From an uncultured Succinivibrionaceae bacterium (lineage in GTDB: Bacteria > Pseudomonadota > Gammaproteobacteria > Enterobacterales > Succinivibrionaceae), in assembly GCA_944390105.1 (NCBI GenBank), contig CALXOV010000010.1, forward strand, positions 1-64,000: DNA of 64,000 bases, read 5' to 3'. Position 1 is the stretch's first letter. Each line of letters opens with the position of its first letter. Of this stretch, positions 18,153-27,670 are shown in pieces. The notes beneath the pieces were generated by a model. It saw nothing but the letters and a program-made list of their open reading frames with translations, did not search any database and was not told the origin of the DNA. Position numbers and translations under genes: made by a program.

Positions 18153-19274
18153 TCACTGTTTTGGCCGTTTTCCTTGGATCGGTTCATCTGCCTTTGTAGT
18201 GGTAGATGGCGCCGCAGGCACCAGAAGTGGTTCTGGTTTTTGCGGATTGAAAGGGGCTGATGTTGTTTGGTCCAAAATATATTGTTTGGCAAACATGTCT
18301 AAAAACAGCAAAAACATCGCGACCAAGAGCGGTCCAAAGATCACGCCCATAAAACCAAATAGCGGTAGACCGGCAATTACACCGAAAATGGTGATGAGCG
18401 GATGGGTATCCGCCATTTTCTTTTGTAAAAACATGCGCAGCACATTGTCGCACTGTGAAATAATGACCACGCCATAAACCAAGAGGCCGCTGGCTTCAAT
18501 TAAACTGCCATCAAAATACTGCAGCACGGTAAGCGGCACCCATACTAGCATGGTGCCAACTAAGGGAATGATAGAGGCGCAGCCGGTTAAGGCGGCAAAA
18601 AGGAGAGGATTGCTCACTCCGCAGATAAGATATCCCACGTAGGCGACCACGCCTTGCAGCAGGGCTAAAAGCGGAATGCCAATGGCATTGGACTTGACGA
18701 TAAGATTGAGCTTTTTAATGATGGCTTTTTTATTGTCATCAGAAAACGGTAACAGTCTTGCAATATAGCGCTCCATCTTCCAGCCGCCGGAGAGCAGGAA
18801 AAAAAGCAGCAGAATTGAGGTAAAGAGATTTACCGCAAAATTATTGACTCCTGCCATCAGCATATTGGCTACTGCGGTGAGTTTAGTTGCGGCAAAAGAC
18901 ATGCTCTTTTCGGAAATGAGATCAATACCCGTACGCTCTTCAAGCTGGGCAATTAAATGCTGTGCGCGCTCAATTAAAATATTAACATTAAAATCCTGCA
19001 GACTGCCGATAAGTTCAATCACATACCATACCGCAAAGGACAGCGGGATTAGACAAAACAAAGTCACACTTAAGGTGATGATCCACGGAGCGCGGCGCGG
19101 CGAGGTCTTGCGACTTAAATAAAAGTTAGTGCGCCGTAGCAGAATATAGAGAGTTAAAGCGCCTAAGATGCCGCTTAAAAAAGGTAGGGCCGCCTGCACT
19201 AAGGCCAGGCCCAGTAACACAATCAGGCATAGCAGGGTATATTCAAAATAGCGCTCTTGAGAAGTGCGTTGCAT
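18153..19274 (-). CDS. AI-2E family transporter (PerM/YdiK/TqsA-like permease)
   Basis: A 373-residue membrane protein with paired N-terminal helices, a soluble helical insert (about residues 95-150), then five helices. NAIGIPLLALLQGVVAYVGYLI and GFMGVIFGPLLVAMFLLFLDMF are typical of the family, which includes AI-2 exporters and Na+/H+ antiporters; substrate cannot be read from sequence. The start is placed at ATG 19274 (AAGGGG 7 bp upstream) rather than the TTG at 19313. The C-terminus is Pro/Thr/Lys-rich. It lies 53 bp downstream of yciO. Confidence 0.8.
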   Translation of the reverse strand: MQRTSQERYFEYTLLCLIVLLGLALVQAALPFLSGILGALTLYILLRRTNFYLSRKTSPRRAPWIITLSVTLFCLIPLSFAVWYVIELIGSLQDFNVNILIERAQHLIAQLEERTGIDLISEKSMSFAATKLTAVANMLMAGVNNFAVNLFTSILLLFFLLSGGWKMERYIARLLPFSDDNKKAIIKKLNLIVKSNAIGIPLLALLQGVVAYVGYLICGVSNPLLFAALTGCASIIPLVGTMLVWVPLTVLQYFDGSLIEASGLLVYGVVIISQCDNVLRMFLQKKMADTHPLITIFGVIAGLPLFGFMGVIFGPLLVAMFLLFLDMFAKQYILDQTTSAPFNPQKPEPLLVPAAPSTTTKADEPIQGKRPKQ

Positions 19275-19305
19275 TACAGTGCCCCTTAGCAATATGAGAC
19301 AGAAA

Positions 19306-19324
19306 CCTGTCAAAAGAAGACAGG
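19306..19324 (-). terminator. Possible weak terminator after yciO
   Basis: Inverted repeat CCTGTC/GACAGG with a 7-nt loop, followed on the minus strand by TTTCTG. The short stem and T-tract make it a weak candidate. Confidence 0.35.
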
Positions 19325-19336
19325 CTTTATCTGCGT

Positions 19337-19963
19337 TTAACCATTAAACGGTGACGGATCGCCGCGACCGACGCGCCGCACCAACGGGTGTCCCTCTTCA
19401 AAACGGATCACGGTGGTAGCCTGTGGCTTCAGCACGCCTCCATCGACAATTACATCTACAATTGCCCCGATCTTATCGTTAATGGCGACAGGATCGCTTT
19501 CGGGCTCCTCATGTTCGGGCAGAATCAGCGTACAGCTCATTAAAGGCTCGGCAAATTCCGCAAGCAGCGCTTCAATAATCGCGCCCTGAGGTACACGGAT
19601 GCCAATCGTGCGGCGCTTTTCATTCATTAGCCTTCGCGGTACTTCCTTGGTAGCCGGCAGAATAAAGGTGTAGGGGCCTGGAGTATTGTTCTTCAGCAGC
19701 CGGAACACGCTGTTTTCTACCTTAGCATAGGTTGAAAGTTCAGATAAGTCGCGGCAGATTAATGTAAAGTTATGCTTTTTGCTGATTTGGCGGATGCGGG
19801 CGATGCGCTCCATCGCACTTTTATCGCCCAAGCTGCAGCACAGGGCATACGCACTGTCAGTCGGCACCACGCCAACCCCGCCTTGCTGCAGAATTGCGCA
19901 GGCCTGCTTAATAAAGCGCGGCTGCGGATTATCTGGATGAATAGAAATAAATTCAGCACTCAT
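19337..19963 (-). CDS. yciO: YciO, Sua5/YrdC-like protein
   Basis: A 208-residue YrdC-fold protein. It matches E. coli YciO along its length: FISIHPDNPQPRFIKQA, VVPTDSAYALCCSLGDK, HNFTLICRDLSELSTYA, NNTPGPYTFILPATKEVPRRLM and RRTIGIRVPQG. YrdC/TsaC makes threonylcarbamoyl-AMP for tRNA t6A; YciO is a paralogue with much weaker reported activity, so the role is uncertain. The KxR(S)xN region of TsaC differs here, as in YciO. Confidence 0.88.
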   Translation of the reverse strand: MSAEFISIHPDNPQPRFIKQACAILQQGGVGVVPTDSAYALCCSLGDKSAMERIARIRQISKKHNFTLICRDLSELSTYAKVENSVFRLLKNNTPGPYTFILPATKEVPRRLMNEKRRTIGIRVPQGAIIEALLAEFAEPLMSCTLILPEHEEPESDPVAINDKIGAIVDVIVDGGVLKPQATTVIRFEEGHPLVRRVGRGDPSPFNG

Positions 19964-20003
19964 ATGGCAACTCGGTATGAAGTAAGATTCGTACAGGCTT
20001 CAG

Positions 20004-20405
20004 TTACAAATATTGGTTAAACTCTATTTTTTCTCCATTAGGCCCGCTAATGGTAAAAAATTTGACCCCATGTGCAAAAAATGGCAACTGGTGAATGCAG
20101 TCACCGGTATTATTCAGTCCTATGGCATTGACAGCAGCAAAGGCGGCGTCAATATCCTGTACATTCAGCGCCACATGATCAATCGCTCCGCTCTGGCCTA
20201 CAGTCATATCGGTAGCATAAAGCTCTAAAGTAAGCGTGCCAAGCTGCATAAAACGGGCCTCTCCCGCCATACACGCCTCATCAACAAAGTCTTTACGAAA
20301 AATTTCATTAAATCCCAACTGTTGATAAAAGCTACAAGCCGCGTTCAAATCGCGACAGGGAATGCCAAGATGTTGCAGTCCGGTGATATTGTCTTTAAGT
20401 TCCAC
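20004..20405 (-). CDS. VOC (glyoxalase/bleomycin resistance) superfamily protein
   Basis: A 133-residue protein of two beta-alpha-beta-beta-beta units. LQHLGIPCRDLNAACSFYQQLGF begins the first module with a metal His, AIDHVALNVQDIDAAFAAV the second, and EKIEFNQYL ends it with the usual metal Glu. Ligands at both His and the final Glu suggest a metal-dependent enzyme, substrate unknown. The start is GTG at 20405 with GAGGAG 8 bp upstream. It lies 12 bp after trhP. Confidence 0.8.
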   Translation of the reverse strand: MELKDNITGLQHLGIPCRDLNAACSFYQQLGFNEIFRKDFVDEACMAGEARFMQLGTLTLELYATDMTVGQSGAIDHVALNVQDIDAAFAAVNAIGLNNTGDCIHQLPFFAHGVKFFTISGPNGEKIEFNQYL

Positions 20406-20417
20406 GATATTATCTCC

Positions 20418-21692
20418 TCAGCATGCGGTGCACATGCTAGGCTGCGCTGTGCTGGCAGGGGCAATTTTGATTAAGAAGCTAAGTTCAGCATCAAAATCAG
20501 CGCAGCAGGGCAGCGTCACATGATGACCGTCTCCCGGCGCCAGCGTGCAGGGCGCACCGTCAAGGGTCTGCATAGCGCGTGCGTCAAGTTCAATCAGCCC
20601 CTGCGGGGTAAAAAGTACCACTTGATCGTCTGCACTAAATTTATTTTTAACCCGTATTGCAATGCGCCCGTTGTTAGGCTCGCTGACCGCTCCTACCACC
20701 AGCCAGCGGCCGGGGTGCGGACAGTTAGTATCATATTGTTGTGCCTCATCTGGGCGCTTAGGAACTAACAGACCTGTTGTATAGTCCCGCGAGGGGATAG
20801 CATTAACTAAGTCAAAACTTTCCTGTGGGATAGCTTGCCCCCGCGCTAAGGCATCTACTGCTAAGCGATAGGCACGACAGATGGCGGCGCAATAAAAAGG
20901 CGATCGTGAACGCCCTTCAATTTTAAGGGAATCAAGGTGTAGAGGGAGGATCTGCGGCAATAGTGGCAACGCGCACAAATCTTTGGAATTGAATAGGAAA
21001 GAGCCGTGCTCATCCTCGTACAACTCCATCAGCTCTCCGGGACGATTGGCGTATTCTTCAAGCTCCATGCTTAAGGATTTAACTTTATAGCCCCACCGGC
21101 AGGAATTGGTACAGGCACCAACATTGGCATCGCGTCGCGCTAAAAGTCCTGAGATTAAGCAGCGGCCGGAAACTGCGATACACAAAGCCCCATGCACGAA
21201 GATTTCAAGCTCCATATCGGGGCACGCTTGGCGGATCATCGCAATTTCGCTTAAGCTTAGCTCTCGCGCAAGGATGCATCGCTTAATACCCTGTTTTTGC
21301 CAAAATTTAACCGTAGCGGCATTCACCGTATTGGCCTGTACGCTTAAGTGAATCGGGATATCCGGATAAGCCTCTCGTGCCTGCAGGATAAGTCCGGGAT
21401 CGGCCATGATAAAGGCATCGGGCTTTAAGGCTGCGACTTCATCTAAGGCCGGTTTAAATGAGGCCGTGCGGCGCATGTGCGGGATAATGTTGAGCACGGC
21501 AAAAAATTTTTTGCCGTGTGCATGCATATGTTCAATGCCGGCGGCGAAATCAGTCGGAGTAAAGCCGTTGCCGCGCACGCGCAGACTCCAGCGCGGAATG
21601 CCGGCATAGACTGCATCTGCACCGTAGGCTACGGCGATTTTAACGTGGGTCAGGCTACCGGCAGGTGCTAAAATTTCAGGAATTGCAGGCAT
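20418..21692 (-). CDS. trhP: TrhP (YegQ), tRNA U34 hydroxylation protein, U32 family
   Basis: A 424-residue U32 family protein. Match to E. coli YegQ/TrhP includes EILAPAGSLTHVKIAVAYGADAVYAG, PIHLSVQANTVNAATVKFW, LEIFVHGALCIAVSGRCLIS, the Cys cluster CTNSCRW and SLKIEGRSRSPFYCA. TrhP, with a parallel O2-dependent route, forms 5-hydroxyuridine at tRNA wobble position 34 using prephenate. The region after CTNSCRW is about 30 residues shorter than in E. coli. I place the start at ATG 21692, just after the rdgC stop at 21694; a TTG at 21713 would overlap rdgC. Neither has a strong ribosome site. Confidence 0.88.
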   Translation of the reverse strand: MPAIPEILAPAGSLTHVKIAVAYGADAVYAGIPRWSLRVRGNGFTPTDFAAGIEHMHAHGKKFFAVLNIIPHMRRTASFKPALDEVAALKPDAFIMADPGLILQAREAYPDIPIHLSVQANTVNAATVKFWQKQGIKRCILARELSLSEIAMIRQACPDMELEIFVHGALCIAVSGRCLISGLLARRDANVGACTNSCRWGYKVKSLSMELEEYANRPGELMELYEDEHGSFLFNSKDLCALPLLPQILPLHLDSLKIEGRSRSPFYCAAICRAYRLAVDALARGQAIPQESFDLVNAIPSRDYTTGLLVPKRPDEAQQYDTNCPHPGRWLVVGAVSEPNNGRIAIRVKNKFSADDQVVLFTPQGLIELDARAMQTLDGAPCTLAPGDGHHVTLPCCADFDAELSFLIKIAPASTAQPSMCTAC

Positions 21693-21693
21693 C

Positions 21694-22617
21694 TTAATCA
21701 AGTTCGCACTCAAAAGTCGTTACTAAAGTTGATACTAAGCGCTCAAAGACATCAGCCTGGACTAAGAGTACGGACTGCATATCGGCAATCGCATCATCGG
21801 TCTTCTCTGGCAGATTCTGCTCTAGATACTGATCTTCCGGGCGAATACGCTTTAACACTAAATCGGAGGTTAAAACTAAGCTGGCGCTGTCTTCAAACAC
21901 CAGCTGCAGCTCAGTAATCATCTTGCCGGCATTGATATGCCCTAACACTTCCTCAGAGCGCAGATCTTCTTTGGACATGCGTACCGTGGTGCCAACATCA
22001 TCAATGCTCTTTAAAATGGCATCGCAGCCTAAGGCAAATACCGTAGGTAGTTCATCGCGCCCAACCCAAGCTGTCATTCGATCTTCTACCACGCAACGCG
22101 GCTGATAGTGCTTGGCCGGGAACGATCCTCCGAAAGCTTCGCGTAACATGGCAATTGCCCGTTCCGCACGCTTGGCAGAAGAAACCGAGACTAAAGCAAA
22201 ATTTTTTTCAGTATTGATGTACACCAGCATATCGCGCTGTGATGAGAAGGCTCGCTCTAGCAATTGGCCGGTAATAGCGGTCTTTAAGGTCTGAATTTCA
22301 TTTTTATGTAATTCGCGACCTAACGCACTTTCTTTTTTAGCAATTTCGTCTTCAAGCGCTACTTTAATCACCGAGGCCGGCAACAGTTTGGTCTCCTCTA
22401 ATAAACGCAGAAAATGATGCGGCCCATAGCTGAAGCTCATGGCTGGGGTATCGCGGCCGAACAGTGGAGCAAAGCCGATGGTGGAGAGCTCTTGCGCCAT
22501 ACAAGGGCGAAACGCCTTAGCCGAGATTATTTCTTCAAACTTAGTATCATCGCGCAGAATTGCAAGCTGCTCCGGGGTGAGCTTTAAACCGTAAATCTGG
22601 GCATTTTTAAACCACAT
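21694..22617 (-). CDS. rdgC: Recombination-associated protein RdgC
   Basis: A 307-residue DNA-binding ring protein that limits RecA-mediated exchange. MWFKNAQIYGL at the start, an AFRPCMAQELSTIGFAPLFG segment, and LLERAFSSQRDMLVYINTEKNFALV and EEVLGHINAGKMITELQLVFED match the family; length equals E. coli RdgC (303). RdgC is confined largely to beta- and gammaproteobacteria, which helps place the organism. Upstream is a 0.95-kb stretch without genes. Confidence 0.93.
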   Translation of the reverse strand: MWFKNAQIYGLKLTPEQLAILRDDTKFEEIISAKAFRPCMAQELSTIGFAPLFGRDTPAMSFSYGPHHFLRLLEETKLLPASVIKVALEDEIAKKESALGRELHKNEIQTLKTAITGQLLERAFSSQRDMLVYINTEKNFALVSVSSAKRAERAIAMLREAFGGSFPAKHYQPRCVVEDRMTAWVGRDELPTVFALGCDAILKSIDDVGTTVRMSKEDLRSEEVLGHINAGKMITELQLVFEDSASLVLTSDLVLKRIRPEDQYLEQNLPEKTDDAIADMQSVLLVQADVFERLVSTLVTTFECELD

Positions 22618-23568
22618 TGTGAGCTTCTCCTAAAAGCAAAGTACACAAGGGGATGCGGCAGTATGGTCTGCGCCCCTTGCAGCGCTGAGTTTGATGCAAA
22701 AATTCTAAAAGAATAATTTTAGCATGAGCTGACCTGTCCCGACGCGCAGGTGCAGCAAGACTGCAGTATGCCGCTATAGAGTACCGCGGCGGGAAAAATT
22801 GCATACTACAGCCTTACTTATTTAGTACAAAGTCACCGTGCGCTTAGTGCATCTTTGGTCCATGGACTATAGGATTCAATCTAGTGTAGTTGCTGCGCTA
22901 TTTTGCACAAAATGCACAACTAAGATGGGGTTGCCACCGTCTGAAAACATCGCTTATTTTTCGCGAGGCCACAGCTTGCCGTTATGTGCGTATTCATACC
23001 ATCAAAGGCTCAGGCGCAGAGCAGTCGCCAGCTCTAAGCTGGTGCGTAGCAATCCAAAGCATGAACTGTCTACGCACTTGCGCGCGAGCTTGCCTAAAGC
23101 TACGGCCTGCTTTTGGTAAGCTACACCTTGTAGCGCGCTTCTGGGCATATCCGTCCGGTGCAAAATTGCCCGTGCCGTAGGCACTGCGATCTTTTAACAT
23201 GAGCTAAAGATGCTTGGTTCACCGCTTACCTTATTCTCGCTCACGCAATTGGAATGACGCGCTATTGGTTAAAAGTGCACCTTGCTGTACCAGCTCTGCA
23301 GATAGCGATGGGCTTTACGAAAGTTTTAGCAGCTCCATGCAGGCTTGCTCTATGGCGTACTGTGGATAAGTCTAAGCTAAAATTATAAATAAATAATGCT
23401 AAGCGCCGGACTTTGCAAGTGCGAACTAAAGCCTAGCATCTAAGTTCACAAAAATGCCCTTGGTTGCTAAAATATTAAGGTTTTATAACCAAGCTGATAA
23501 AGCTGAGAGCATTTAATTTTTCTGCAGCTGACCTAAAGTTAAGTATAAGCATATAAGGTAAGAATTAG
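22618..23568. other. Gene-free stretch between rdgC and gyrA
   Basis: No frame here has a ribosome site, a recognisable domain or a plausible start; the overlapping open frames at 22838-23200 on both strands look like GC-rich chance frames. An exact DnaA-box 9-mer (TGTGGATAA) lies at 23361-23369, and the last 200 bp become AT-rich, as expected for the gyrA promoter. The middle part has base composition like coding DNA and could be a decayed gene, but nothing in it can be named. Confidence 0.4.
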
Positions 23569-26547
23569 ATGGCTGATGAGACCAAAGACGGTGCTGGAGA
23601 CGAGCAGACCCCTAAACTCGATCCGGGGCTAAATACTAAAAGCGCCTCGTCCGTACCTGAAGGCGAGTCACCGACTGCCGCACCGAGCGTTGATACGGAT
23701 AATGTAACCTCCGTCAAGCTTGAAGACGAGCTTAAAAAATCTTTTATTGACTATGCCATGTCGGTGATCGTTGATCGTGCGTTACCGGATGTGCGCGACG
23801 GCTTAAAGCCGGTGCACCGCCGCGTACTGTTTGACATGTACGATCTGAAAATTTGGCATAATGTTCCGACGAAAAAGTCAGCCCGCGTCGTTGGCGACGT
23901 CATCGGCCGTTTCCATCCGCATGGAGATGCTGCGGTTTACGATACCATTGTGCGTATGGCACAGTGGTTCTCCTTGCGCGAGCCATTAATCTTTGGACAG
24001 GGTAATTTTGGCAATATAGACGGTGATGGTCCGGCGGCAATGCGTTATACCGAAGTGCGCATGACAAAGATCGCCGAAGCTATGCTGATGGATATCGATA
24101 AGGAAACTGTCGATACCTATCCCAACTACGACGGCAATGAGCAGATCCCGGAAGTTTTGCCCACCCGCTTCCCTAATTTATTGGTCAACGGCTCCTCTGG
24201 CATTGCGGTAGGTATGGCCACTAATATTCCGCCGCACAATTTGGGCGAAGTAATTGATGGCACGCTGGCGCTCTTGGATAATCCGGAGCTGACTGTTGAT
24301 GACTTAATGCGCTATATTCCTGGCCCGGATTTTCCTACCGGTGGCTATATTGTCGGCACTGCTGGCATTCGCGAGGCCTATGCCACTGGCCGCGGCCGTT
24401 GCATCATGCGCGCACGCACACACACCGAGACCGATAAGTCTGGGCGCAAGACCATCTATGTTGACGAGATTCCTTATCAGGAATCTAAAAGCAACATCGT
24501 CAAGCAGATTGCCGAATTAGTGCGCGATAAAAAGATTGAAGGCATTGCTGAAGTCAACGATCTTTCCGATAAGAAGAATTTAGTGCGCATTGCCATTGAC
24601 TTAAAGCGTGATGCCCATGAAGAGGCGGTACTTAATAATCTGTATGACAGCACCGCGCTGCAGACTTCGTTTTCCTTTAATATGATTGCGCTGGTTAATA
24701 ATAAGCCACGCCAATTATCCTTAAAGGAAATCTTAAGCGAGTTTATTGCTTTCCGTCGCGAAGTGGTGACGCGCCGTACGGTATACCTGTTGCGGCAAGA
24801 TAGACGCAAGGCCTTTATTGATGAAGGTCTGATTGTCGCTAAGGCCAATATCAACCGCGTAATTGAGATCATCACTAATGCCGCTAATCCTGAAGATGCC
24901 AAGGTGCAGCTGATGGCTGAACCGTGGAACGGTGCTCTGGTTGCTGCGCTGATTGCACGGGATGAATCAGGTAACAATCTATGTCTGCCGGCGGGGATTG
25001 ATCCTAAGAGCGGCCTGCATGGCGATGTTTATTACTTATCAGAAATGCAAGCTAAGGCTATTTTAGCGTTGCAGCTGTCGCGCTTAACTCACCTCGCCAC
25101 TGAGGAAATTCAGGCCGATTATCAGGAGCTCGTGGTTAACATTAAGGGCTATCTGGAAATCTTAAATAGTGTTGAGCGCTTAAAAGAAGTCATCCGCGAT
25201 GAGCTTAATGCCGTCAAACAAGAATTTTACAGTAAGCGCCGCACGGACTTTACCTTAGATTACGGCCGTATGAGCAAGGCTGATTTGGTGGCTCGCCAAG
25301 ATGTGGTAATTACACTCTCAAGCCAAGGTTACATCAAATATCAGGATTTAGCCTCGTATGCTAGCCATAATCGCGGCGGTAAGGGCGTATCTGCGGCGAA
25401 ACTTAAAGATGAGGATTACATCACTAAGATTGTGTCGGCCAATACCCATGATACGCTGTTGTGCTTTACTTCAAGTGGGCGCGTATTTGCCACTACCGTT
25501 TACGATCTACCGACCTCAGATAATCGCACGTGGCGCGGGCGGCCGATTCAGAATATCTTCAATATATCAGAAGGCGAGAAGATCACAGCACTACTAGCTA
25601 TTTCCGAATTTGACGACAACCATTATGTGCTAATGGCTACTGCGCAGGGCTATATCAAGAAGGTAGCGCTGTCATCCTTCAAGGGGCTAGTTAAACGCTC
25701 AAATGAGCAGGGTATTATCTGCGGAACACTGCGTGATCAGGATGAGCTCATTGGGGTAGCAGTGACCTCAGGTGATGATGATGTCTATCTGTTTACTTCT
25801 AATCAGCGCGCGCTACATTTCTGCGAATACTACGCAAAATCAACCGCCGTAGAAGATGGAACTGAAGATGAGAACAGTGAAGAGCTAATTGAGCCTACAT
25901 CCGATGACAATGACGAAGGAGAAAGCGCCGCGCCGCTTGATCGCCACTTTGGCTCAGGTGTCCGTCCGTCCGGGCGTACCGCAGGCTTCATCCGCGCAAT
26001 GCGTCTGCACAGCGGGGCAAAGGTCGTGTCCTTAATTACCGCAGCGCCTAACGTCTCATCGGTTATGTGTCTGATGGCTACTGCCAACGGCTATGGCAAG
26101 AAAATGCTGCTTGACGACTTTACTTTAAGAAATCGTGGTGGCCAAGGTATTAAAGCGATGGGCCAAGCGGAACGTAATGGTGAGGTCATCGGTGCCGTGC
26201 GAGTGGATGATAATTCTGATTACATGCTCATTACGGATCAAGGTCAGTTAATTCGCTCCAAGGTCTCGAGCTTGCCTTTAGCCTCACGTGTCGCTGGTGG
26301 CGTTATCTTGATGCGTCCATATGAAGGTGAAAGCGTAATTGCCGTAGAATCTATTTCTGAGGATGCAGTGGAAGCGGCCAATCGAGCCGCAGCCAATCGC
26401 GCCGAAGATAAAAAAGAACTGCAGGAACGCCTGTCGGCCTTAAATGGCAGCAGTGCAGTTCCCAGCAATCCAGAACCTAGTTCCACAGAAGACAGTGCCA
26501 ATACCAGCGCTATCCGGGAACGCAATGAGGAAGCAGAACATGATTAA
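23569..26547 (+). CDS. gyrA: DNA gyrase subunit A
   Basis: A 992-residue type IIA topoisomerase subunit that cleaves and passes DNA, introducing negative supercoils with Gyr[22 protein letters not shown] begins the catalytic core; catalytic Tyr160 is in [17 protein letters not shown] is the GyrA-box variant that opens the beta-pinwheel domain. At 992 residues it exceeds E. coli (875): about 40 extra N-terminal residues rich in Thr/Asp/Glu/Pro, an acidic insert of about 40 residues in the pinwheel (roughly residues 757-800) and a long acidic tail. In the quinolone region, [10 protein letters not shown] has Ala121 where E. coli has Ser83, while Asp87 is kept. serC overlaps its end by 8 bp. Confidence 0.96.
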   Translation: MADETKDGAGDEQTPKLDPGLNTKSASSVPEGESPTAAPSVDTDNVTSVKLEDELKKSFIDYAMSVIVDRALPDVRDGLKPVHRRVLFDMYDLKIWHNVPTKKSARVVGDVIGRFHPHGDAAVYDTIVRMAQWFSLREPLIFGQGNFGNIDGDGPAAMRYTEVRMTKIAEAMLMDIDKETVDTYPNYDGNEQIPEVLPTRFPNLLVNGSSGIAVGMATNIPPHNLGEVIDGTLALLDNPELTVDDLMRYIPGPDFPTGGYIVGTAGIREAYATGRGRCIMRARTHTETDKSGRKTIYVDEIPYQESKSNIVKQIAELVRDKKIEGIAEVNDLSDKKNLVRIAIDLKRDAHEEAVLNNLYDSTALQTSFSFNMIALVNNKPRQLSLKEILSEFIAFRREVVTRRTVYLLRQDRRKAFIDEGLIVAKANINRVIEIITNAANPEDAKVQLMAEPWNGALVAALIARDESGNNLCLPAGIDPKSGLHGDVYYLSEMQAKAILALQLSRLTHLATEEIQADYQELVVNIKGYLEILNSVERLKEVIRDELNAVKQEFYSKRRTDFTLDYGRMSKADLVARQDVVITLSSQGYIKYQDLASYASHNRGGKGVSAAKLKDEDYITKIVSANTHDTLLCFTSSGRVFATTVYDLPTSDNRTWRGRPIQNIFNISEGEKITALLAISEFDDNHYVLMATAQGYIKKVALSSFKGLVKRSNEQGIICGTLRDQDELIGVAVTSGDDDVYLFTSNQRALHFCEYYAKSTAVEDGTEDENSEELIEPTSDDNDEGESAAPLDRHFGSGVRPSGRTAGFIRAMRLHSGAKVVSLITAAPNVSSVMCLMATANGYGKKMLLDDFTLRNRGGQGIKAMGQAERNGEVIGAVRVDDNSDYMLITDQGQLIRSKVSSLPLASRVAGGVILMRPYEGESVIAVESISEDAVEAANRAAANRAEDKKELQERLSALNGSSAVPSNPEPSSTEDSANTSAIRERNEEAEHD

Positions 26548-27628
26548 AGCATGGAATTTTGGCGCCGGTCCGAGCATGTTGCCATCTGAAGTAATGGCCA
26601 AGGCACAGCAGGAATTTACTGATTTTCACGGTCTTGGTATAGGCATTGTCGAAATGTCGCATCGCAGTGCTGAATATACCGCCGTAGCCCGCGAGGCAGA
26701 AAGCCTGTTGCGCGAACTATTACAGATTCCGGATGATTATGCCGTGCTGTTTGAGCAAGGCGGCGGCCGCGGGCAGTTTGCCGCAGTTCCGCTCAATCTG
26801 CTGCCGCAAGGCGGGCATGCTGATTACTTCGTTACCGGTCACTGGTCGCGTTGTGCCTACAAAGAGTGTGCCGAGCGCTATGGTAAGGCTATACTGCATG
26901 AGTGTTCTGTTAAAGATAAAGACGGGCGCTGGTGCATTGATTACTCAAAAATGGAAGTAACCCCGGGTGCGGCCTATGCCTATGCCTGCCTTAATGAGAC
27001 GGTCAACGGCATTGAAATGTTCGAGCTTCCTGATACCGGCGACGTACCCTTAGTGGTGGATATGTCCTCCAATATTCTGTCGCGTCCGATTGATGTCAGT
27101 CGCTTTGGTGCCATCATTTTCGGCGCGCAAAAACATGTCGCACCGTCAGGGCTTACCATTACTATTGTGCGGCGTAGCCTGCTGGGACGTGCTCGTCAGT
27201 ATTGTCCGTCAGTGCTAGATTGGACCGTGCTCGATCAGCATGAATCAATGTACAACACTCCGTGCACCTTTTCGTGGTACATGGCAGGACTCGATTTTAA
27301 ATGGATTAAGTCTATGGGCGGCGTTGCAGCGATGGAAGAGCGAAATAAAGCTAAGGCACAGCTGCTGTACTCATTTATGGACGAGCATCCGTTTTATCAC
27401 CTGCCGATTGCCGCGTCTTGCCGTTCACGCATGAACTGCGTATTCACCTTAAAAGACGAACGACTCAATGCAGAATTTTTGCAGCAAGCTGCAGCTGAGC
27501 ACTTAATTGGACTTAAAGGTCATAAAGTTTTAGGCGGCATGCGCGCGAGTATCTACAATGCGATGCCGCTTGAAGGTGTGCAGGTCTTAGCTGATTTCTT
27601 AGCAAGATTTGCCGCGGCACATCAATAA
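26540..27628 (+). CDS. serC: Phosphoserine aminotransferase SerC
   Basis: A 362-residue PLP enzyme for serine (3-phosphohydroxypyruvate) and pyridoxine synthesis. The start is ATG 26540, giving [15 protein letters not shown], the family N-terminus; a longer frame upstream lies within gyrA. The PLP lysine is in GAQKHVAPSGL, and DMSSNILSRPID, FEQGGGRGQF and RASIYNAMPLEGV are further signatures. It overlaps the gyrA stop (ATGATTAA), so translation is probably coupled. Confidence 0.96.
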   Translation: MIKAWNFGAGPSMLPSEVMAKAQQEFTDFHGLGIGIVEMSHRSAEYTAVAREAESLLRELLQIPDDYAVLFEQGGGRGQFAAVPLNLLPQGGHADYFVTGHWSRCAYKECAERYGKAILHECSVKDKDGRWCIDYSKMEVTPGAAYAYACLNETVNGIEMFELPDTGDVPLVVDMSSNILSRPIDVSRFGAIIFGAQKHVAPSGLTITIVRRSLLGRARQYCPSVLDWTVLDQHESMYNTPCTFSWYMAGLDFKWIKSMGGVAAMEERNKAKAQLLYSFMDEHPFYHLPIAASCRSRMNCVFTLKDERLNAEFLQQAAAEHLIGLKGHKVLGGMRASIYNAMPLEGVQVLADFLARFAAAHQ

Positions 27629-27670
27629 ACACAGCTGTCAACGGCAGACATGGAGATTAGCGAGGTTAAC

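Noticed and set aside
22838..23200. Overlapping open frames of 60-96 codons on both strands
   Set aside because: No ribosome sites, no domain resemblance, multiple frames open at once.
26444..26539. Longer SerC N-terminus
   Set aside because: Lies within the gyrA tail; family start matches ATG 26540.
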